Assembly (NCBI GenBank): GCA_045605765.1
Contig: JAZUQQ010000045.1
Span: forward strand, 1-52,748
Reading direction: 5' to 3'
From: SIG672 sp045605765
GTDB lineage: Bacteria > Bacillota > Clostridia > Oscillospirales > CAG-272
DNA: 52,748 nt
In this document: positions 24,856 to 32,889 of the stretch, one piece after another
Layout of the letters: every line of letters begins with the position of its first letter
Position numbering within the stretch: position 1 is the stretch's first letter
Program-made: the position numbers and the translations under genes
The notes under the pieces: model-generated
What the model was told of the DNA's origin: nothing
The model's database searches: none
The model's input: only the letters and a program-made list of their open reading frames with translations

Positions 24856-26072
24856 TTAACGTAATTGGACTTGGATACATTGGTCTTCCCACTGCTCTTA
24901 TGATGGCTTCCCACGGCGTTGAGGTCGTTGGAACAGACTATAACAAGGAGCTTGTTGCTACTCTTAATGAAGGAAAAACCACTTTCAAGGAGAATGGCCT
25001 TGATGAGCTTTTTGCAAATGCTGTCAATAGCGGTATCAAATTCACTACGGAGTACCAAGTGACGGATACATATATCGTTTCAGTCCCGACACCATATGAT
25101 AAATTTAGCAAAAAAGTTGATGCCTTCTATGTTATTTCTGCGGTAAAAACAATTATGAATGTGTGTCCTAACGGCACTGTGATAGTGATTGAATCTACTG
25201 TATCGCCGGGAACTATTGATAAATATATACGTCCTGTTATTGAAGAAGCAGGATTTAAAGTCGGAAAGGATATTCATCTGGTTCATGCGCCTGAACGTAT
25301 TATTCCCGGAAATATGGTTTATGAACTTCTTCACAACAATCGTACCATCGGTGCAGATGACAGACAGGTTGGCGAAAAAATAAAGAACTTGTACGCCTCT
25401 TTCTGCCAAGGTGAGATTGTTGTTACAGATATACGAACCGCCGAGATGACAAAGGTCGTTGAAAACACTTTCCGCGCAGTGAACATAGCTTTTGCGAATG
25501 AACTGGCAAAAATTTGTAGGCACGATAATATGGATGTTTATGAAATTATTAAAATTTGTAATATGCATCCGCGTGTTAACATACTCCAGCCAGGACCAGG
25601 AGTTGGCGGGCACTGTATTTCTGTTGATCCGTGGTTTCTTGTTGGCGATTATCCCAGTCTCGCAAAAGTCATTGATGAGTCTATGAAAACCAATGATGGT
25701 ATGCCGGATTTTGTTCTTAACAGAATTTACGAAATTATGAGAGAAAACGATATTACTGATTTTTCCAGAGTGGGTCTGTATGGACTTTCTTATAAGGAAA
25801 ACGTAGACGATTCTCGAGAATCACCTACGATTCAGCTTTTGGAAAGTCAGGATAGACACTTGGCAGAACCGCTCAAGGTTTATGATCCTTTTATAAAACA
25901 GGATGTTGTCAAAAATCAGTATCATGATTTCGATGAATTCCTTGATAGTATTGACTTGATCGTAATTATGGTCGGCCACGATGAAATCAAGCTCAATACA
26001 AACAAATTAAAAGGTAAAATTGTTTTTGATACTAGAAAAGTATATGATGGAGAAGGGGTTTATAGATTATAA
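24852..26072 (+). CDS. wecC: UDP-N-acetyl-D-mannosamine dehydrogenase (WecC family)
   Basis: A 406-residue nucleotide-sugar 6-dehydrogenase. NAD-binding GLGYIGLP is at residues 6-13, STVSPGT at 115-121, and the catalytic cysteine is C255 in GPGVGGHCISVDPWFL. The SVDPWFL continuation and HAPERIIPG favour WecC over UDP-glucose dehydrogenases. The product is UDP-ManNAcA, a uronic acid that gives the polymer negative charge. It overlaps wzx by 4 nt and the WecB start by 1 nt (TAATG). Confidence 0.9.
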   Translation: MINVIGLGYIGLPTALMMASHGVEVVGTDYNKELVATLNEGKTTFKENGLDELFANAVNSGIKFTTEYQVTDTYIVSVPTPYDKFSKKVDAFYVISAVKTIMNVCPNGTVIVIESTVSPGTIDKYIRPVIEEAGFKVGKDIHLVHAPERIIPGNMVYELLHNNRTIGADDRQVGEKIKNLYASFCQGEIVVTDIRTAEMTKVVENTFRAVNIAFANELAKICRHDNMDVYEIIKICNMHPRVNILQPGPGVGGHCISVDPWFLVGDYPSLAKVIDESMKTNDGMPDFVLNRIYEIMRENDITDFSRVGLYGLSYKENVDDSRESPTIQLLESQDRHLAEPLKVYDPFIKQDVVKNQYHDFDEFLDSIDLIVIMVGHDEIKLNTNKLKGKIVFDTRKVYDGEGVYRL

Positions 26073-27178
26073 TGAAAAAAGTAATGCTAGTCTTCGGTAC
26101 GAGACCTGAAGCTATAAAGATGTGTCCCCTTGTTAACGAGCTGAAAAGCAGAAAGAATATAAACACGGTCGTTTGTGTCACGGGGCAGCATAGGCAGATG
26201 CTCGATCAGGTTTTAGATGTGTTCGGGGTGGTTCCCGATTATGATCTGTCGATCATGCGAGAGCGTCAGACTCTGTTTGATATCACCACAAATATACTTA
26301 TGGGGATAAAGACAGTTCTTGAAAAAGAAAAACCCGACGTTGTTCTTGTGCACGGAGATACTTCCACGACCTTTGTTACAGCGCTCGCGTGTTTTTATTT
26401 GCAGATACCTGTTGGGCACGTTGAGGCAGGACTTCGTACATATAACATTTTTAGCCCATATCCTGAAGAATTCAATCGACAAGCGGTTGGGATTTTGGCG
26501 AAATACAATTTTTCTCCAACGGAGTTGGCAAAGCAGAATTTGATAAACGAAGGCAAAGATCCATCTACCATTTTTGTAACGGGCAATACCGCAATAGATG
26601 CACTCAAAAGCACAGTCAAAAAGGATTACTCCCATCCGGAGCTTGAGTGGGCAAAGGATAGTAGGTTGATTATGATTACGGCACACCGTCGAGAAAATTT
26701 GGGTGAGTCGATGCATAATATGTTTCGTGCTATTCATCGGGTTATGGACGAGCACCCTGACGTTAAAGCAATATACCCTATTCATATGAATCCTCTTGTT
26801 CGCCAGGCTGCGGACGAGGAACTCGGAGATTGCGACCGTATTCATATTATAGAACCTCTTGAAGTTGTTGATTTTCACAATTTTCTTGCGCAAAGCTTTA
26901 TGATTTTGACAGACAGCGGTGGAATTCAGGAGGAAGCACCTTCGTTAGGAAAACCGGTTCTTGTTATGCGCGATACCACCGAACGACCCGAGGGCATAAA
27001 GGCTGGAACGCTTAAATTGGTTGGCACAAATGAAAATGTTATATATGAAAATTTTAAATTGCTGTTAGAAGATCGAAAAGCATACAGCGCAATGTCTAAC
27101 GCAAGTAATCCATACGGTGACGGATTTGCATGTAAACGAATCGCTGATATACTTGAACTTGGACACATTACTTTTTAA
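26072..27178 (+). CDS. wecB: UDP-N-acetylglucosamine 2-epimerase, non-hydrolysing (WecB)
   Basis: A 368-residue epimerase supplying UDP-ManNAc for the WecC dehydrogenase. Motifs are VFGTRPEAIKMCPLV (7-21), CVTGQHRQMLDQVLD, VHGDTSTTFVTAL, GHVEAGLRTYN, the PYPEEFNR acid motif, TAHRRENLGE, PIHMNPLV, LTDSGGIQEEAPSLGKP and TTERPEG. It has the classic WecB signature, unlike the CapG-type enzyme at 7164, so the locus holds two epimerases with distinct jobs. It is the last gene of the capsule locus; no hairpin terminator is seen in the 200-nt gap after it. Confidence 0.93.
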   Translation: MKKVMLVFGTRPEAIKMCPLVNELKSRKNINTVVCVTGQHRQMLDQVLDVFGVVPDYDLSIMRERQTLFDITTNILMGIKTVLEKEKPDVVLVHGDTSTTFVTALACFYLQIPVGHVEAGLRTYNIFSPYPEEFNRQAVGILAKYNFSPTELAKQNLINEGKDPSTIFVTGNTAIDALKSTVKKDYSHPELEWAKDSRLIMITAHRRENLGESMHNMFRAIHRVMDEHPDVKAIYPIHMNPLVRQAADEELGDCDRIHIIEPLEVVDFHNFLAQSFMILTDSGGIQEEAPSLGKPVLVMRDTTERPEGIKAGTLKLVGTNENVIYENFKLLLEDRKAYSAMSNASNPYGDGFACKRIADILELGHITF

Positions 27179-27310
27179 TGATTTAATGCGGAAATTATTG
27201 TAATGTGTATTTACGCAACTAATAAAATCTTAGAAAAGAACTTACTTAGATAAGGTTGGGTATGCAAAATCATATATATTGTAAACTTTAAAAAAACACT
27301 CAATTGTTTG

Positions 27311-27339
27311 TTGAAAAGTTCAAAAACATCGTGTATAAT
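27311..27339 (+). promoter_or_regulatory. promoter of the ABC exporter pair
   Basis: TTGAAA at 27311-27316 and TATAAT at 27334-27339, 17-nt spacer; the ATG of the first ABC gene is at 27378 with GAAAGGAATGA upstream. Confidence 0.75.
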
Positions 27340-27377
27340 AATTGTCTGTATAAAGATAAAGAAAGGAATGACAGTTA

Positions 27378-29117
27378 ATGTTTAAACGACTGTTTAGTTG
27401 CGTAAGAGAGTATAAGCTTGTTACTATTCTTACACTTATATTTATTACGGCAGAAGTCGTTATAGAGGTCTTTATTCCGTTCATTACGGCAGATCTTGTA
27501 AACCTTATCGAAGAAGGCGCACATCTTACCGAGGTCGTAAAGATCGGACTCGTTTTGCTTGTAATGGCGCTTGCCTCGCTTTGTTGCGGAGCAATCGCGG
27601 GATTTACCTGCGCAAAGGCATCTGCGGGATTTGCAAAAAATCTGCGCGGAGATCTTTTTCACAAGGTTCAGACCTATTCGTTTGAGAATATCGACAAATT
27701 TTCTTCGACCTCGCTTGTTACCAGAATGACTACCGACGTAAACAACGTTCAGATGGCGTTTATGATGCTCATAAGAATTGCAATCAGAGCACCTCTTATG
27801 CTCATTTTCTCGGTAATTATGGCGTATATAATGGGAGGAGCACTCGCGACGTCTTTCGTCGTGCTCATTCCGTTCCTCGCGTTTGGACTCTTCCTTGTTG
27901 CGCGTAATGCGATGCCTGCATTTAAAAGAGTGTTTAAAAAATACGACCGCCTCAACGAATCTATTGAGGAAAACGTCAGAGGTATGAGAGTTGTAAAGGG
28001 CTTTTCGCGCGAGGAGTACGAAAAAGAAAAGTTCGGTAAAGCGGCAGAGAATATCCGAGCGGATTTCACGAAAGCAGAGAGAATAGTTGCCTGCAATAAT
28101 CCGCTTATGCAGATATGCGTTTATTTTAATATGGTATTCGTTCTTACGATCGGATCTCAGCTTATTATCAAAAGCGGCGCAAATCTTATAAACGTCGGAG
28201 AAATATCCGCGATGCTCACATACGGTATGCAGATACTTATGAATCTTATGATGCTCTCTATGATCTTCGTAATGCTCACGATGTCATCGGAATCAATGAA
28301 GCGTATCTATGAGGTGCTCAGTGAAACGCCCTCGTTGGCAAATCCCGAGGCTCCCGTTGCCGAGGTGCGCGACGGATCTGTCGTGTTTAATAACGTAAGC
28401 TTCAAGTATTCGGAAAAAGCAGAGAAATATGCGCTCTCCGATATAAACCTCACGATCCCGTCAGGTGCGACCGTCGGTGTCCTCGGTGGTACCGGATCGA
28501 GTAAATCGACAATAGTTCAGCTTATTCCCCGTCTTTACGACGTTACCGAGGGTAGCGTAAGCGTCGGCGGAGTCGACGTTCGTAAATACGATATTGATAC
28601 TCTCAGAGGCTCGGTTGCTATGGTTCTTCAAAAGAATCTGCTTTTCTCGGGTACGATAAAGGAAAACCTGAGATGGGGTAATGCCGATGCGACCGACGAA
28701 GAGCTTGCAGAGGCTTGTAAGCTCGCTCAGGCGGACGAATTTGTGAGAAGCTTCCCGGACGGCTACGACACCTATATCGAACAGGGAGGAACCAATGTTT
28801 CGGGCGGACAAAAACAGCGTCTTTGCATCGCAAGAGCTCTTCTTAAAAAGCCGAAGATACTTATTCTCGACGACTCGACGAGTGCGGTCGATACCAAGAC
28901 CGATATGCTCATTCGAAGCGGATTTAAGAAATATATCCCCGAAACAACCAAGATCATTATTGCACAGCGCGTGGCGTCGGTTCAGGATGCCGATATGATA
29001 ATCGTTATGGACGGAGGAAAAATATCTGCCGTAGGAACACATAACGAGCTCCTTGAAAAGAGTGAGATCTACCGCGAGGTCTATATTCAGCAGACGGGCG
29101 GAGGTGACGAGAAATGA
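27378..29117 (+). CDS. ABC exporter half-transporter with degenerate ATP site
   Basis: A 579-residue type IV ABC half-transporter. The first ~310 residues hold six membrane helices, with a typical NLRGDLFHKVQTYSFENIDKFSSTSLVTRMTTDVNNVQ loop; the rest is the nucleotide-binding domain. Walker A reads GGTGSSKST (Ser in place of the usual third Gly). The signature is canonical (VSGGQKQR). Walker B is ILILDDSTSAVDTKTD, with Asp in place of the catalytic Glu, and the switch residue is Gln (AQR) instead of His. These changes are those of the non-hydrolysing partner in heterodimers such as TM287/288 and BmrCD. It is translationally coupled (ATGA overlap) to its partner. The substrate cannot be told. 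Confidence 0.9.
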   Translation: MFKRLFSCVREYKLVTILTLIFITAEVVIEVFIPFITADLVNLIEEGAHLTEVVKIGLVLLVMALASLCCGAIAGFTCAKASAGFAKNLRGDLFHKVQTYSFENIDKFSSTSLVTRMTTDVNNVQMAFMMLIRIAIRAPLMLIFSVIMAYIMGGALATSFVVLIPFLAFGLFLVARNAMPAFKRVFKKYDRLNESIEENVRGMRVVKGFSREEYEKEKFGKAAENIRADFTKAERIVACNNPLMQICVYFNMVFVLTIGSQLIIKSGANLINVGEISAMLTYGMQILMNLMMLSMIFVMLTMSSESMKRIYEVLSETPSLANPEAPVAEVRDGSVVFNNVSFKYSEKAEKYALSDINLTIPSGATVGVLGGTGSSKSTIVQLIPRLYDVTEGSVSVGGVDVRKYDIDTLRGSVAMVLQKNLLFSGTIKENLRWGNADATDEELAEACKLAQADEFVRSFPDGYDTYIEQGGTNVSGGQKQRLCIARALLKKPKILILDDSTSAVDTKTDMLIRSGFKKYIPETTKIIIAQRVASVQDADMIIVMDGGKISAVGTHNELLEKSEIYREVYIQQTGGGDEK

Positions 29118-31093
29118 CAGGTAAGCAGAAAATGCCCGGAGGACCGGGAATGAAAGGTACGGGAGGCATACCGCTCGGCGGAAAGAGAAAGATAGATAAG
29201 GGAACGCTCGGTAGAGTTGTGAAGCTTCTCTTTAAATCTTATCCTGTACTCGTGCCGGTGACCGTGTTCTGTATAATATTCTCGGCTATCGTTTCTTCGA
29301 TACCCTCTGTATTTATACAGAAGGTGCTTAAAGTCGTAGAAGATTATACTGACAGAGGCTCGACCGACTGGTCGGCGGCATCAAAGGAAATACTGCCGAT
29401 AATCGGAATACTCATAGTCCTCTACGTTATATCCCTTGTTTTTATAACCGTTTATACTCAGCTTGGCGCGTATATCACGCAGGGATTTCTCTGCAAGATG
29501 CGCCGCAAGATGTTTGACGGAATGCAAAATCTTCCGATCAAGTATTTTGATACCAATAAGCACGGAGATATAATGAGCCGTTATACCAACGATATCGATA
29601 CTCTCCGTCAGCTTGTTTCGCAGTCGCTTCCTCAGCTTATGCAGTCTGCGATAATCGTGTGTACCGTGCTCTCGCTTATGCTCTGGTATAGCGTTTGGAT
29701 GACTCTCGTCGTTCTTCTCGGAGTGCTTGCTATGATGCTCGTGTCTGGCAAGATTGGTGGAGGCTCTGCAAAATACTTTATGCGTCAGCAGAAGGCGATA
29801 GGTAAGGCAGAGGGCTATATTCAGGAGATGATGAACGGACAGAAGGTCGTAAAGGTATTCTCTCACGAGGATAAGGTAAGTGCGGATTTTGACAGGATAA
29901 ACAACGAGCTTTACGAGGATAGCTCCCGTGCTCACGCGTATGCGAATATGCTAGGACCGATAATTGGAAATATCGGTAATGTGCTGTACGTTCTTTGCGC
30001 GATAGCAAGCGGAATTTTCCTTCTTTCAAACATAACGAACATCAGTATTTCACAGGTGGTCGGAATTCCCGCACAGGCGTTCAGTATCAGTCTGCTCGTT
30101 CCTTTTCTCAATATGACGAAGCAGTTTACAGGTAACGTAAATACGCTCTCGCAGCAGATGAATACGATAATTATGGCTCTTGCGGGTGCAAAGAGAGTCT
30201 TTGCTCTTATGGACGAAAATCCCGAAACCGACGACGGATACGTAACGCTCGTCAACTGTACGGTAGATGAAAATGGAAATATCACCGAGAGCGATAAGCA
30301 GACCGGTCACTGGGCTTGGAAGCACCCCCATAGCGACGGAACGCTCACCTATACAGAGCTAAAAGGCGACGTTCGACTCACCGAGGTCGATTTCGCCTAC
30401 GAAGAAGGCAAGGATGTTCTTCACGATATTACGATATACGCCGAGCCCGGACAGAAGGTTGCGTTCGTAGGCGCGACGGGCGCAGGTAAAACGACGATAA
30501 CCAATCTTATAAACCGCTTCTACGATATAGCCGACGGTAAGGTTCGTTACGACGGTATCAATATCAATAAGATAAAGAAATCTGACCTTCGCCGCTCACT
30601 GGGTATTGTTCTCCAAGAAACGAATCTCTTTACGGGAAGCGTAATGGATAATATCAGATATGGACGCCTTGATGCAAGCGACGAGGAATGTATTGAAGCT
30701 GCAAAGCTTGCAGGCGCACACGACTTTATCACAAGACTTCCGAGCGGATATAATACCGAGCTTGCAAATAACGGTGCAAATCTCTCGCAGGGACAAAGAC
30801 AGCTTATCGCGATAGCTCGCGCGGCGGTCGCTAATCCCCCCGTTATGATACTTGACGAGGCAACCTCGTCGATAGATACCAGAACCGAGGCTATTGTGCA
30901 GAGAGGTATGGATTCTCTTATGGAGGGCAGAACGGTGTTTGTAATAGCACACAGACTCTCGACCATAATGAACTCGGACGTTATAATGGTGCTTGATCAC
31001 GGACGCATCATTGAACGCGGAAGTCACGATAAGCTCCTTGAAGAGAAGGGAACTTACTATCAGCTTTATACGGGCGCATTTGAGCTTGAATAA
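29114..31093 (+). CDS. ABC exporter half-transporter, catalytic partner
   Basis: A 659-residue partner of the preceding half-transporter. It begins with a soluble Gly/Met/Pro-rich leader (residues 1-25), then six membrane helices (about 45-340). An extra segment of about 40 residues (DENGNITESDKQTGHWAW region, about 395-430) lies before the ATPase domain, as is common in this subfamily. Walker A is canonical (GATGAGKTT), Walker B is MILDEATSSIDTRTE with the catalytic Glu, and the switch His is present (AHR). The signature motif is altered to LSQGQ. Combined with the partner, one composite site is intact and the other degenerate. A strong terminator follows 4 nt after the stop. Confidence 0.9.
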   Translation: MTGKQKMPGGPGMKGTGGIPLGGKRKIDKGTLGRVVKLLFKSYPVLVPVTVFCIIFSAIVSSIPSVFIQKVLKVVEDYTDRGSTDWSAASKEILPIIGILIVLYVISLVFITVYTQLGAYITQGFLCKMRRKMFDGMQNLPIKYFDTNKHGDIMSRYTNDIDTLRQLVSQSLPQLMQSAIIVCTVLSLMLWYSVWMTLVVLLGVLAMMLVSGKIGGGSAKYFMRQQKAIGKAEGYIQEMMNGQKVVKVFSHEDKVSADFDRINNELYEDSSRAHAYANMLGPIIGNIGNVLYVLCAIASGIFLLSNITNISISQVVGIPAQAFSISLLVPFLNMTKQFTGNVNTLSQQMNTIIMALAGAKRVFALMDENPETDDGYVTLVNCTVDENGNITESDKQTGHWAWKHPHSDGTLTYTELKGDVRLTEVDFAYEEGKDVLHDITIYAEPGQKVAFVGATGAGKTTITNLINRFYDIADGKVRYDGININKIKKSDLRRSLGIVLQETNLFTGSVMDNIRYGRLDASDEECIEAAKLAGAHDFITRLPSGYNTELANNGANLSQGQRQLIAIARAAVANPPVMILDEATSSIDTRTEAIVQRGMDSLMEGRTVFVIAHRLSTIMNSDVIMVLDHGRIIERGSHDKLLEEKGTYYQLYTGAFELE

Positions 31094-31097
31094 AAAT

Positions 31098-31124
31098 AAA
31101 ACCGACCTTCAGGTCGGTTTTTTC
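31098..31124. terminator. intrinsic terminator, probably bidirectional
   Basis: AAACCGACCT (31098-31107) / AGGTCGGTTT (31111-31120) with a loop of only TTC, followed by TTTTC on the plus strand and preceded by an A-rich tract that serves the minus strand. It lies between converging genes (ABC exporter and the 31173 membrane protein). Confidence 0.85.
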
Positions 31125-31172
31125 GTATATGAAATTATTCTGATACACTTCCGCCGTAACGTACGGTAACAC

Positions 31173-31790
31173 TTATTCCTCTGACGAATCCTCGGTGTTT
31201 TCGTCTGCCGCGACGCCCTCGCTCGGAAAAACGTCTGCGGTAGCGCCCGAAGCGGTTTTGACAACAATTTCTTCGTCTGGAATATCTTTGAGCTTTCCTG
31301 CGGCAATAATTGCGCTTATGATGCCGTAGAGAACGTAGGCGTGTAAAAGTATGTCAATGATGCACTCGGCAATTATAGAGTAGCTGAGTGCGTATCCGAC
31401 AAGCGCGAGAGTGTCTATTGAGAAGAGCACTGTCGCAAATATCAACCATCCTCTTTTGTTTTTCGAAAGGAAAAAACAGAGAATATAGAGAGTCAAAATG
31501 ATCGCTGCCATTACGAGCATCGCGATAAGAAAACCGTTTCCGAAAAATTGAGCGTTTCCCCAATCCACGTAGTAGTCCTCGGGAAGCTTTCCGGTTAGGT
31601 ATGCTCCATAAAACGCCATTCTGTACGGAATGAAGGCGGAAAAAAGAAAATAGGTTTGTGATTCGGTGAATATAAAAATAATATTTATCAGGGTGAGCAT
31701 TGCCATAAGTATTATGTCAATCCTGCCTGATGAAAGCTTTTTTTCATATTTTTCTCTCGGAGAATTTTGGATGGGTGTGTTTTTGTTCAT
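31173..31790 (-). CDS. hypothetical polytopic membrane protein
   Basis: I do not recognise this 205-residue protein. It has a charged cytoplasmic start (KYEKKLSSGRID), then about five membrane helices: residues 25-43, 46-60 (weak), 84-110, 117-135 and 139-162. The C-terminus is a soluble acidic tail (KDIPDEEIVVKTASG and a run of Asp/Glu/Ser at the end). The ATG at 31790 has GGAGG on the minus strand (about 31799-31803). A consensus promoter is upstream, divergent from tRNA-Val. No neighbouring gene suggests a function. Confidence 0.7.
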   Translation of the reverse strand: MNKNTPIQNSPREKYEKKLSSGRIDIILMAMLTLINIIFIFTESQTYFLFSAFIPYRMAFYGAYLTGKLPEDYYVDWGNAQFFGNGFLIAMLVMAAIILTLYILCFFLSKNKRGWLIFATVLFSIDTLALVGYALSYSIIAECIIDILLHAYVLYGIISAIIAAGKLKDIPDEEIVVKTASGATADVFPSEGVAADENTEDSSEE

Positions 31791-31821
31791 AGATGATTAC
31801 CTCCGTATGTTTTATACTGTA

Positions 31822-31850
31822 ATTATATATTATACGTTGATGTTTGTCAA
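31822..31850 (-). promoter_or_regulatory. promoter of the membrane protein gene (minus strand)
   Basis: On the minus strand TTGACA (31850-31845) and TATAAT (31827-31822) with a 17-nt spacer, about 30 nt ahead of the start codon at 31790. Confidence 0.75.
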
Positions 31851-31914
31851 TAGTATAACGAATGCAGTTGTTTTTGATAAAAACAAAATTTGCGACGAAA
31901 TAAATAAAAAGCAC

Positions 31915-31943
31915 TTGACAAACGCGTTTCGATGTGGTACAAT
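31915..31943 (+). promoter_or_regulatory. promoter of tRNA-Val
   Basis: TTGACA at 31915-31920 and TACAAT at 31938-31943, 17-nt spacer, ending 11 nt before the mature 5' end of the tRNA. Confidence 0.85.
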
Positions 31944-31954
31944 AATCAAGTCGC

Positions 31955-32028
31955 GGGGGCGTAGCTCAGCTGGTTAGTGCGCATGCTTGACATGCATGAG
32001 GTCACAGATTCGAATTCTGTCGTCCCCA
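31955..32028 (+). tRNA. tRNA-Val (anticodon GAC)
   Basis: Cloverleaf by eye: acceptor GGGGGCG (31955-31961) pairs with CGTCCCC (32021-32027, one G-U). Anticodon stem CATGC/GCATG encloses loop TTGACAT with anticodon GAC. T-arm is ACAGA-TTCGAAT-TCTGT. The D-arm GCTC/GTGC has one T-T mismatch. Discriminator A at 32028; CCA is not encoded. Length 74 nt. Confidence 0.9.
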
Positions 32029-32047
32029 TATAAAAAAGTACTTGCTT

Positions 32048-32085
32048 TGCCCAACTTCCCATAAGGAAGTTGGGCAGTCTTATTC
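32048..32085 (+). terminator. strong hairpin after tRNA-Val (possible terminator)
   Basis: A 12-bp perfect stem TGCCCAACTTCC (32048-32059) / GGAAGTTGGGCA (32065-32076), loop CATAA. The following TCTTATT is only a weak T-run. It may terminate the tRNA transcript or be the first unit of the repeat that follows. Confidence 0.5.
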
Positions 32086-32210
32086 GCCTTTGGCGAGTTA
32101 TATTCGCTTTGCGAGTTTAGGGGCGAATAAAATGTCACGAAAGCCGTAGGCGTTCATATCACTACTGCAAAGCAATAATATCACTCCGACGCAGTCGGAA
32201 TATAACTTTT
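32081..32210. repeat. array of short GC-capped palindromes
   Basis: A run of small perfect or near-perfect palindromes with 3-4 nt loops separated by A/T-rich spacers: TTCGCC-ttt-GGCGA (about 32083-32095), TTCGC-ttt-GCGAG (about 32103-32116), GCC-gta-GGC (about 32144-32152), TTGC-like pairs near 32168, and TCCGAC-gca-GTCGGA (about 32184-32198). The spacers share ATATCAC / ATATAAC steps. I have seen similar mosaic palindrome strings between genes in Clostridia, but cannot name a family. It carries no ORF. Confidence 0.65.
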
Positions 32211-32301
32211 GCTTCCAATACATATTTGTGTTATAATAAGTTCAGCCCGTATGACGGGTAAAACTGGCGATAAAACGAATATAATTTTAGAAAGGCTTTT
32301 T

Positions 32302-32766
32302 ATGGGAAACGAAAATACTAATTGGGGACAAAGCGTTACGGCTGTTGTGATTAGGGATAACAAGGTTTTACTTGCACGACACACTTACGGAAGCGGAAAG
32401 GGAATGCTTATCATTCCGGGCGGCTATGTAAATGTTGGTGAAACACCGCAACAAGCCTTAATTCGTGAATATTTGGAAGAGACGCATATCGAAGTTAAGC
32501 CAACAAGTATTATTGGTATTCGTTTCAACATGAATGATTGGTATATTGCGTTTCGCGCAGAATATGTATCTGGCGAGGCAAGTTCTGATAATGATGAAAA
32601 CAGTGAAGTCTTGTGGATGAATATTGAAACAGCATTGTCAAGAGATGATGTCCCAGAACTTACAAAAATGTTAATTCAAAGCGCAATTTCTAAAGAGAAT
32701 GGCTTGATTTATAAAGAATATCAAGGTAATACAAAATATTCACCATACTCGTTATACTGTATATAA
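32302..32766 (+). CDS. NUDIX hydrolase
   Basis: A 154-residue cytoplasmic NUDIX-fold protein. The Nudix box is at residues about 45-67: GGYVNVGETPQQALIREYLEET, with the G-x5-E-x7-R-E-x2-E-E core intact and His replacing the usual Gly after it. The N-terminal strand is SVTAVVIRDNKVLLARH. Substrate (nucleoside diphosphate derivative) is not predictable. The open frame extends upstream, but the ATG at 32302 is preferred because homology starts there and AGAAAGG lies at 32290-32296. Codon use is more A/T-rich than in neighbouring genes. It lies alone between the palindrome array and a symmetrical terminator, which suggests an acquired cassette. Confidence 0.85.
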   Translation: MGNENTNWGQSVTAVVIRDNKVLLARHTYGSGKGMLIIPGGYVNVGETPQQALIREYLEETHIEVKPTSIIGIRFNMNDWYIAFRAEYVSGEASSDNDENSEVLWMNIETALSRDDVPELTKMLIQSAISKENGLIYKEYQGNTKYSPYSLYCI

Positions 32767-32806
32767 TTAACCCCGACAGAATTATTAAAGTCTGTCGGGG
32801 TTAATT
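32765..32806. terminator. symmetrical (bidirectional) terminator
   Basis: CCCCGACAGA (32771-32780) / TCTGTCGGGG (32791-32800), extended outward by AATTAA/TTAATT so that both strands end in an A/T tract. It serves the NUDIX gene and the converging CobW operon. Confidence 0.8.
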
Positions 32807-32889
32807 ATTTGTTTACGGCGGAGCGAATTCATGCCCTACGAGTAAACTTACATGTGAGAAAATATCCTTTTTGTAAGTGCTTTTTTCTA

